From a virus, in the IMG/VR virus record IMGVR_UViG_3300021963_000820, positions 1 to 20,279 of that record: a stretch of DNA of 20,279 nt, one strand, 5' to 3'. The translations under genes and the position numbers were made by a program. This document shows positions 14,469 through 20,279 of the stretch, piece by piece. The notes under the pieces were generated by a model. That model was given only the letters and a program-made list of their open reading frames with translations, was not told the DNA's origin and made no database searches. How positions within the stretch are numbered: the stretch's first letter is position 1; each line of letters opens with the position of its first letter.

Positions 14469-16510
14469 TATACTGCTCTTCCTTTTATGTCTTTATCAGG
14501 AAACTTAACTTCAAAGATAGATGGATCCAATGAAGGATAAATTATCTTATTCTTTGTAGCACCTTTAATATCATAACTATTTCTCGCGTATCCACCTCCA
14601 CATTTATTTACAACTTCAACTTTTTGAACCGAAGCTACTCCTTCAACCATTGCCAATGATAATTCAATATCAGATAGATTTATTGTTTGATTGAATTGCC
14701 AATTTTCAATTGCAAAGAATGATTTAATTTCTTCAATACATCTCAGTACAACTTCTCTGCTATTATAATTTCTATATACAGTTACATCAAAATTAATTCC
14801 TATGTTAATCACAAATCCATCTATTATATTAACACCATCAGTAAGGATTCGATATTCATTTAAATATGTTTTAAGATTTTCCTTTACAGCTCTGTTAAGA
14901 TTTGTAAGTTTACCATTCGCATCATATCCTAATGTATAAAGATTGATTGCAAATGGATTTACTTGTTCCGCACTTTGCGTTGTTTTCTGAACAAAACTTC
15001 TTACATTATCTTTTATTTCATTAGTAGTAGGTAATTTCCCCCCTTTTGCTAAAGATGAATTTACTATACTTCGTACTATTTCCGCAAATTCAGTAACATT
15101 TTCAGTTGAATTAAGAATAGCTTCTGGTGAATTTGAATTTAATGAATTATCACCTATTGCAAATACTTTTGAAACTGAACCATATTTTACTGGCATCGAT
15201 AAAGCTCTCACCTGATAATCTTTAGCAGTTACAGCTCTATTTTGAGATGCATAATTTGCTAATGCAGTTTCTCTTATTTCATCTATTGTATCAACTCCTC
15301 TACCACCTTTTGCAGGTATTTCATTTTCAACTGCTAATGAATTTTTTGCAAAATTGTAAACTACTAAATCAAAATCAGAATATGTATCATTCAAATCTTC
15401 ATTAAAAACAATATTTGTAATTGAAGTTAAATCTCCTTGCGGTACATTTGATGAAACCCCACCTCCTACTAAATAGGTAACAGTTAGTGTACTATTTGCA
15501 GATGGTGATTGCCCATAAGATTTTGTTTTCAAAAAGTTAGTAGGGTCGTATGATTCAGCCATTCTATCTATTGAGTTGTTTAATCCCAATCCTACGTTTT
15601 TAAGGTTTGGTATAATCAACTCATCACTTAAGGAACTATCACCTCCACCAAAATGAATCGATGTAGTAAAATCATCGTTCGTCTTTACAACGAATCTTCT
15701 AGATGTTTTTAATAATTTTAACAAATAAGGGACAGTTGTAGAGAATTGATATAAATCTGGATCATTTTGCTCAACATTTGGGTAATCAATGTAAATTGTT
15801 TCTTGTGCCAAATATGGAACTTCATACCATTTATTTCCATTATCATCTATTACACTTTCTACCGAAATTACATTTATATCCGATAAATCTATTTTTTGAA
15901 AGGCTTCAGATGTTGTAAATGTTTGTTCAAACGTTTTTTCGGTGGCAGATATTGCCTGTATTTTTTTCTTTACTAAGAAATAATCTGGAATATTAGTAAT
16001 ATTCGTTGTACTATATACGGTTACCTCTCTATCATTTTCATCGTTAAAATCTAATGATTCCACAGTTCTAAATGTAAGTCCGGAAACTGAATTAGACCTT
16101 ACCTCTAATCCTGGATTTATTCTCAATAAATATTTAGTATCCAATTCACCATTAGAGGTTGCCTTACATAATTGATATACTGATATTGTAGTAATTGCAG
16201 GAGAAGTAGATTTTGGTTTATACCCTAAAAGATTTGCTAACGCAAAAACATTTTTCTCTTCTGAAGCAAATTGAATAAGGCTCTCCTTTAGGGAAGAATC
16301 GGTATAATAACCCAATACATCTCCAATATATGATGCCATTTCTATAAACATCATACCAGGCGATGCTTCATTAAAATCATTGTAAGAAGATGGGAAATAT
16401 GTTTTAGCATATTCAACCAAATTATCTCTAAATGATTGAAAATCTTTACCTAAATAGCTTATATCTCTACTATTTCTTCCTATTTTTTTATTTGTTACTT
16501 TAAATGCCAT
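14468..16510 (-). CDS. 6: baseplate wedge protein gp6-like (baseplate J family)
   Basis: The 680-residue protein matches the gp6 type of baseplate wedge subunit. ISYLGKDFQSFRDNLVEYAK (17-36), YFPSSYNDFNEASPGMMFIE (38-57) and YIGDVLGYYTDSSLKESLIQ (61-80) form the conserved N-terminal block, followed by ALANLLGYKP (90-99). Around residues 400-450 is the baseplate-J signature: GGRGVDTIDEIRETALANYA, then RAVTAKDYQVRA and YGSVSKVFA. In T4, gp6 dimers form the inner ring that joins wedges around the hub and change conformation on contraction. T4 gp6 is of similar length (660 residues), so this gene looks complete. It begins with a TAATG overlap on the gp25-like gene, the expected partner. Confidence in the family is high. 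Confidence 0.92.
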   Translation of the reverse strand: MAFKVTNKKIGRNSRDISYLGKDFQSFRDNLVEYAKTYFPSSYNDFNEASPGMMFIEMASYIGDVLGYYTDSSLKESLIQFASEEKNVFALANLLGYKPKSTSPAITTISVYQLCKATSNGELDTKYLLRINPGLEVRSNSVSGLTFRTVESLDFNDENDREVTVYSTTNITNIPDYFLVKKKIQAISATEKTFEQTFTTSEAFQKIDLSDINVISVESVIDDNGNKWYEVPYLAQETIYIDYPNVEQNDPDLYQFSTTVPYLLKLLKTSRRFVVKTNDDFTTSIHFGGGDSSLSDELIIPNLKNVGLGLNNSIDRMAESYDPTNFLKTKSYGQSPSANSTLTVTYLVGGGVSSNVPQGDLTSITNIVFNEDLNDTYSDFDLVVYNFAKNSLAVENEIPAKGGRGVDTIDEIRETALANYASQNRAVTAKDYQVRALSMPVKYGSVSKVFAIGDNSLNSNSPEAILNSTENVTEFAEIVRSIVNSSLAKGGKLPTTNEIKDNVRSFVQKTTQSAEQVNPFAINLYTLGYDANGKLTNLNRAVKENLKTYLNEYRILTDGVNIIDGFVINIGINFDVTVYRNYNSREVVLRCIEEIKSFFAIENWQFNQTINLSDIELSLAMVEGVASVQKVEVVNKCGGGYARNSYDIKGATKNKIIYPSLDPSIFEVKFPDKDIKGRAV

Positions 16511-16941
16511 TATTCAACTATATTAAAAGTTACAGTCTCTAAATTTTGTTGTCCCGAAACCCTAAATGATAGTGAAATATTAAAATTATATCTATCTCTA
16601 TCACTATTTGATTGATCTACTAAAATCTCTTCAATAGATACAAATGGCATCCATTGTGCAACAGATTCTTCTATCGATGTTTGTACTTTAATTTCCAAAT
16701 CATCAGTATTTTGTTCAAAAAGAGCTTCATATAATGAAGTTCCAAATGTTGGGTGCATTAATCTTTCTCCTCTTCTTGTAAGTAAAAGATTTTTAATGTT
16801 TGATTTTATTTGGTCGATAGTTTGGTATGATTGAGCAAAATATCCATTAGCCCCTCTTTGAAAAGGGAGCGTTACACCAATAGCAACTCTATCCTGCTCT
16901 GGTAAATCTTTAACTAATTTTGGCCCAATTACTATCGCCAT
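16510..16941 (-). CDS. 25: baseplate wedge protein, gp25/GPW family
   Basis: The 143-residue protein carries the GPW/gp25 family hallmark LLLTRRGERLMHPTFGTSLY (52-71), preceded by IGVTLPF (21-27) and the helix SYQTIDQIKSNIKN (38-51). T4 gp25 is 132 residues, so this is full length. In contractile tails gp25 sits at the inner ring of the baseplate, contacts gp6 and gp53, and initiates sheath polymerisation. The gene is followed directly by the gp6-like gene with TAATG overlap, the usual pairing. Only 5 bases separate it from the 150-residue gene upstream. The start is preceded by an A-rich stretch (AAAGATAAAAATAGATAAG) with no Shine-Dalgarno. Identity is secure. Confidence 0.94.
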   Translation of the reverse strand: MAIVIGPKLVKDLPEQDRVAIGVTLPFQRGANGYFAQSYQTIDQIKSNIKNLLLTRRGERLMHPTFGTSLYEALFEQNTDDLEIKVQTSIEESVAQWMPFVSIEEILVDQSNSDRDRYNFNISLSFRVSGQQNLETVTFNIVE

Positions 16942-16946
16942 TTATC

Positions 16947-17399
16947 TTATCTATTTTTATCTTTACTCGCTTTCAAAACCTGAGCACTTCTCATTATTGC
17001 TTTATCGATAATATCATTTCCTGTTTGTGGCATCGGAGAAGATTGATTTTGATACCCCACCTGAGGATTACCATACCCAATCATTTCAGGTGTCATAGTT
17101 CCCCACTCTCCATCGGTTCTACTAAAATTAGGTCTTACCGCAGTTTCATTCAAGATTTGGTTTAAAGTTGGGTTTTTAGTATATTGCTTTTGCTCAACTT
17201 CTCTATCTTCCTCTAATAAAGCCAATGCTCTATCGAAAGGATTATCAATTTTCTTTTCAACTATTGTAGGTTTTACACTAGCTTTTTTAAGTTCAGCTAG
17301 AATTTCTTTTCTAACCTGTTCCTTAATCTCAGCAGTTTGTTTTTTAACTTCTTCTTTTACTACAAGCTGAATAGCTTTAAAAAGTTTGTTAGTATCCAT
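16947..17399 (-). CDS. small coiled-coil protein in the baseplate cluster, function unknown
   Basis: The 150-residue protein starts MDTNKLFKAIQLVVKEEVKK. Residues 5-42 form an amphipathic, Lys/Glu-rich coiled coil. The second half is Asn/Gln/Gly/Pro-rich (EWGTMTPEMIGYGNPQVGYQ, 98-117) and looks disordered, ending in a short helix (DIIDKAIMRSAQVLKAS). There is no membrane segment. It lies between the lysozyme gene and the gp25-like gene with 45 and 5 bases of spacing, so it is likely a baseplate-hub component or an assembly chaperone. I do not recognise a named family. The upstream 45-base gap contains a repeated AT-rich motif that may serve as its promoter. Confidence 0.68.
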   Translation of the reverse strand: MDTNKLFKAIQLVVKEEVKKQTAEIKEQVRKEILAELKKASVKPTIVEKKIDNPFDRALALLEEDREVEQKQYTKNPTLNQILNETAVRPNFSRTDGEWGTMTPEMIGYGNPQVGYQNQSSPMPQTGNDIIDKAIMRSAQVLKASKDKNR

Positions 17400-17414
17400 A
17401 TATCTTTGCTTATG

Positions 17415-17427
17415 TTAATAAATATTT
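17415..17427 (-). promoter_or_regulatory. AATATTTATTAAC motif before the 150-residue/gp25/gp6 run, candidate promoter
   Basis: The 45-base gap 17400-17444 holds on the coding strand CAAATATTTATTAAC, ending 15 bases before the ATG. The identical 13-mer AATATTTATTAAC precedes the giant wedge-like gene (10472-10484), and ATATTTAT cores precede three more genes. Spacing here would suit a -10-like element. It is not the T4 late TATAAATA in the sense orientation. Tentative. Confidence 0.3.
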
Positions 17428-17444
17428 GTATCTTTAATTTTATA

Positions 17445-18818
17445 CTATCCCGCAGTATTCGTATTAGTTGTTGCATTAGTTGATGCAACACCAGCTGTTA
17501 TATCAGTTGGGGCCTGTATAGGAAGTGGTTGTGATAAAAATAATGCCGATTCTTCGGATCTTCTTCTAATCAATCCTGGATAAACTACACCACCTCCACT
17601 TGTAGGCCCTTCTTTTATATACTGACCCGCTAAATCATAATTTCCTTCCTTAATAGCCTTAGCAATTTTTGTTCTCAAGCTACCACAGTTATAAGCATAA
17701 CTTACCACAGCTGCTTTAGCAGGTTCAGTTAATTTATTCCATTCATCCTCAGTTAGTTGATGTACATCATTTCCAACAACTCTTGGTCTGAAACGATTAA
17801 CTAAATCATGCTCTAACATTTTCATAGCATTCGCTCGAGTAGTCTTCATACCAATAGGAGGAGGTACTTTTTTCTGGTTGGTTTGTTTATAATAGTCAGC
17901 AACAGGTAATACTCTTTTAATAGTTCCATCATCAAGTAAAATTTTATCAGTTCCAAATCCTAATCGGTATGCGTTTACATCCCACGATGAAATCTCAGTA
18001 AATCCTTCATTTTTAGAAACATATGCTGCGCAAATTTTCACCCACTCTCCACTCAAATCCAGAGAACTAATATCTCCTACTGCTTCTCCTACACCACCTG
18101 CAACTTCAGGAAGATTAACTTTTTGTTCATCCGCAAACGCTTGAAGAGCCGCATCTAATTCAGCTGGATCAACCAAAAATCCAAATTTTCTTTTCAAATC
18201 GGCTAATTTATTAGGATCTGTCTGAAATGCGTTTAATGGTACTCCGCTCATATCAAACTCATTACCGGTGGCAGAAAACCCTGTCCAAGTTCCAACCCCC
18301 ACTGCGGTAATTCCTCCTGGAAAAATCGCGGTTGTGAATATTTCACCACCAACCGTTAGCAAATGAACATTTGCTGCCAAAATTAATTTATCTATAAATC
18401 CATCTACATTATCCAATCCTTCGTATGTAAAAGCTATTGTAGTTTGGATTCCAGTTCTAGTAACTAAAACTTGCTGAACCGGTAACATATTTGATATAGC
18501 ACCAGGAACAGGTATAAGAGGAGGATATAATGGTTGCAAAGTAGCCCCAGCCCAATATTGAATAAAACCATTAGCTATGGCATTAATAATATCTAATTGC
18601 TCATCGGATGCTTCTTGTTGAAGTAAAACTGATTTTATTTTTAGTTCCAATGCCTGAACGTTTCCGACTTGAACAGGATTTTTATTCATTAAATCACCGG
18701 AAGGAGGAGTTTTTAATAAAGTATCGTATGCTTGAGCTATTTCCCTAGCTAAATCATCTGGAGAAAACGGAGGAGATTCCATCACTCTTTTAACTCTAGC
18801 TTTAAAAATATCCCACAT
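17445..18818 (-). CDS. baseplate/tail protein with C-terminal GH24 (T4-type) lysozyme domain
   Basis: The 457-residue protein has an N-terminal part of about 255 residues with Pro-rich, beta-prone sequence that I do not recognise. A T4-lysozyme-like domain covers about 258-430. Catalytic Glu271 sits in KNEGF, followed eight residues later by Asp280 (SSWD), as in T4 lysozyme Glu11/Asp20. The glycine turn YRLGFGTDK (284-292) aligns with 'TIGYG', but the usual catalytic Thr position is Arg285 or Leu286. AVVSYAYNCGSL (370-381) and PGLIRRRSEESALF (414-427) are strong GH24 landmarks. The domain would cut peptidoglycan during tail penetration. The last 25 residues are Thr/Asn/Ala-rich. The ATG overlaps the spike gene's stop as TAATG, so the lysozyme is made alongside the gp5-like protein rather than inside it as in T4. 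The N-terminal part probably anchors it in the tail tip. Confidence 0.85.
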   Translation of the reverse strand: MWDIFKARVKRVMESPPFSPDDLAREIAQAYDTLLKTPPSGDLMNKNPVQVGNVQALELKIKSVLLQQEASDEQLDIINAIANGFIQYWAGATLQPLYPPLIPVPGAISNMLPVQQVLVTRTGIQTTIAFTYEGLDNVDGFIDKLILAANVHLLTVGGEIFTTAIFPGGITAVGVGTWTGFSATGNEFDMSGVPLNAFQTDPNKLADLKRKFGFLVDPAELDAALQAFADEQKVNLPEVAGGVGEAVGDISSLDLSGEWVKICAAYVSKNEGFTEISSWDVNAYRLGFGTDKILLDDGTIKRVLPVADYYKQTNQKKVPPPIGMKTTRANAMKMLEHDLVNRFRPRVVGNDVHQLTEDEWNKLTEPAKAAVVSYAYNCGSLRTKIAKAIKEGNYDLAGQYIKEGPTSGGGVVYPGLIRRRSEESALFLSQPLPIQAPTDITAGVASTNATTNTNTAG

Positions 18819-20077
18819 TACATTTGAAATTTAACGGTGCCCGATAAAACAGTTGATAATCTACTTCCTATCGCTCTTAATTTGTTTTCATTTTCCTGAT
18901 TCATACCCGATACTGGCCCAGCTGGAGTTCTAAATCCACCATCTCTTAAGTTTATAATTTCAGCGATTAAATCTCTGAGAACTTTTACTAATTCATCACC
19001 ATCAACTAAAGGTTTTAAATTCTTAGAACCTAAATTTATTTTACCAGTGTCTCCAACGTGAAGGTTTATTTGATTACCAAATGCCTGAATATCAATATGG
19101 TTTTTTGAGTTAATGTTTATACCCCTATCAGTATCCACAGTAAATATACCATCAGTTATTATGCCAAAATGACTTTTACTCCAAAAAATCATTTCATTTT
19201 TTCTAGAGGAAAAGATTAATCTATCAGAAGTTATGAATATTTGCTCACCATCCAATTTAGAAGGATAGGCTTCAAATCCAAAATCATCATCCAATCCTAT
19301 GTAAACAAATTTAGATGATTTATCCGGTCTAGTTTTGAAATTAGAACCTCCTAATTTATCCGGTGTTCCTGGTACAAAATTTATAGCGGATTTACCACTT
19401 GATAATAAAATTGTAGAACCATCCTTATTTAAATCTTCTAGAACTGAATCGTCTCCTCCGCCGCCTAATACCCCAAGTAATCCACCTGCTTCTTTTTGCT
19501 TGTTTCTAATTGTTATAGTTGGTGCAAATTCATTTTTACCATTATTAAAACCTGATAATCGAATACTTTGACCAAATCTAGATTGTAATAAAGTATCTCC
19601 TTCAAAAAGTTTTAATCTTCCAATTTTCTCCTTTTTAAAATAATTACCAAAATTTCCACCGAATCCACCTATCGCACTTAATGCACCGCTCAATGATTTA
19701 AAGTTACCTATACCAGTTTGAGGCGTAGAAGGTTGAGGTGCACTACTATCCAGTCCACCATTATTAATTGTTTTATTTAAATTTATTCTACGATAGACAG
19801 GAATACTCCCTGCAAAATTAACATCTACGAGTTCACTTTGTAGGGGCAAATCTAAAAATTTTTCATTCTCCGGATATGCTATAACAGTGGTAGATTTGTT
19901 TTTTGCAACCAAATCCACTTCAATTGCTCCTGGAAGTATTTTAGTTCCTCCTGGAGTTAAACCAAAATCTAAATAAACTTTTTTTACCTTTCCCTGAATT
20001 ACATCAGATGAAGTATTGTAAGATTTATTAGATAGAGGTGATACTCTATAATCATCCCTAAATGAAAAAATTCCCAT
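18818..20077 (-). CDS. 5: gp5-like baseplate hub/spike protein (OB-fold plus beta-helix needle)
   Basis: The 419-residue protein resembles the hub/spike of contractile tails. Residues 24-100 form an OB-fold-like beta domain (VIQGKVKKVYLDFG, AIEVDLVAKN, then LDLPLQSELVDVNFAGSIPV). After a Gly/Ser/Pro-rich linker (102-148), FEGDTLLQSRFGQSIRLSG (158-176) and PTITIRN (186-192) match a conserved strand pair of gp5-type hub proteins. Residues 278-350 alternate short hydrophobic strands (IFITSDRLIFSSRKNEMIFW, then GIFTVDTDRGININSKNHID), as in the triple beta-helix needle, and end INLGSKNLKPLVDGDELVKV (347-366). Unlike T4 gp5 (575 residues) there is no lysozyme domain between the OB-fold and the needle; that activity is in the next gene. 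The stop of the upstream partial gene touches this ATG (TAAATG). Confidence 0.82.
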   Translation of the reverse strand: MGIFSFRDDYRVSPLSNKSYNTSSDVIQGKVKKVYLDFGLTPGGTKILPGAIEVDLVAKNKSTTVIAYPENEKFLDLPLQSELVDVNFAGSIPVYRRINLNKTINNGGLDSSAPQPSTPQTGIGNFKSLSGALSAIGGFGGNFGNYFKKEKIGRLKLFEGDTLLQSRFGQSIRLSGFNNGKNEFAPTITIRNKQKEAGGLLGVLGGGGDDSVLEDLNKDGSTILLSSGKSAINFVPGTPDKLGGSNFKTRPDKSSKFVYIGLDDDFGFEAYPSKLDGEQIFITSDRLIFSSRKNEMIFWSKSHFGIITDGIFTVDTDRGININSKNHIDIQAFGNQINLHVGDTGKINLGSKNLKPLVDGDELVKVLRDLIAEIINLRDGGFRTPAGPVSGMNQENENKLRAIGSRLSTVLSGTVKFQM

Positions 20078-20279
20078 TTATTTTCTGTTTTCCAGTTTAC
20101 TTTGAATTTCTTGTAACTCTAATTCAATATCATCAACTTTATCTTTAGTTTGTTTTTCCATCTCATCCGCTACACTTCTCACTTCATCTAATAATTGTGC
20201 TCTTTCTGCTTCCGATAAAAATCCATCATCAGATGGGCCTTTGGATTCTGCTGCAATAATCCTTTGAGCAATGGTTGCC
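20078..20279 (-). CDS. C-terminal end of an unknown coiled-coil protein, cut by the window edge
   Basis: An open frame enters from the right edge and ends at TAA (20080-20078), directly before the ATG of the spike gene. The 66 visible residues are strongly helical and charged: AERAQLLDEVRSVADEMEKQ, then DDIELELQEIQSKLENRK. The heptad-like spacing of Leu/Ile/Val suggests a coiled coil over the last 45 residues. The stop-start contact puts it in the same transcription unit as the hub and lysozyme genes, so a tail or baseplate protein is likely. Too little is visible to name it. Confidence 0.7.
   Translation of the reverse strand, partial: ATIAQRIIAAESKGPSDDGFLSEAERAQLLDEVRSVADEMEKQTKDKVDDIELELQEIQSKLENRK

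Noticed and set aside
19335-19571. Plus-strand open frame antisense to the spike gene (similar cases at 9730-9915, 12292-12540, 14339-14533, 16920-17165)
   Set aside because: All lie opposite well-supported genes, are short, and match no protein pattern.

Overview
The window is about 20 kb of AT-rich DNA from a tailed phage, or a prophage-like contig, with a contractile T4-type tail. Every gene I accept lies on the minus strand, so transcription runs from the right end of the window to the left. Genes are tightly packed with short or overlapping junctions (TAATG, ATGA, GTGA). I see no tRNA, CRISPR array, insertion sequence or integrase. Start codons are preceded by A-rich stretches rather than clear Shine-Dalgarno sequences. 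This is typical of Bacteroidetes and their phages, so a flavobacterial-type host is a reasonable but unproven inference.

In transcription order, the right part (20279 to about 14468) is the baseplate core. It starts with the C-terminal end of an unknown coiled-coil protein. A gp5-like hub/spike protein follows (OB-fold, then a beta-helical needle), then a separate protein ending in a GH24-type lysozyme domain, a small coiled-coil protein, a gp25-family wedge protein and a gp6/baseplate-J wedge protein.

The middle (14468 to about 5680) appears to build the outer baseplate and adhesive parts. It holds a protein with a DNRLRE/CBM96-like beta-sandwich, a coiled-coil plus beta-sandwich protein that looks like a short fibre, two proteins with low-complexity tails ending in the same residues, a 1506-residue wedge-like protein with a LamG/concanavalin-like insertion, and a 90-residue protein.

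The left part (5617 to 2220) holds a tail-fibre-like protein with an N-terminal 'ILT..G....IT.FALGD' block and two virion proteins with homologous C-terminal regions. A strong intrinsic terminator with a cUUCGg tetraloop separates those two proteins. The far left (2196 to 1) is an accessory tail: a 76-residue unknown protein, a SegE-like GIY-YIG endonuclease and two consecutive SGNH-hydrolase-like proteins, the last running off the window.

The best-supported oddities are the lysozyme on its own polypeptide next to the spike, with its third catalytic position changed; the lectin-like and carbohydrate-binding-like modules built into baseplate genes; the paralogous C-terminal regions across a terminator; and the endonuclease/SGNH cassette. 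I do not see a wholly new defence or mobile system here.
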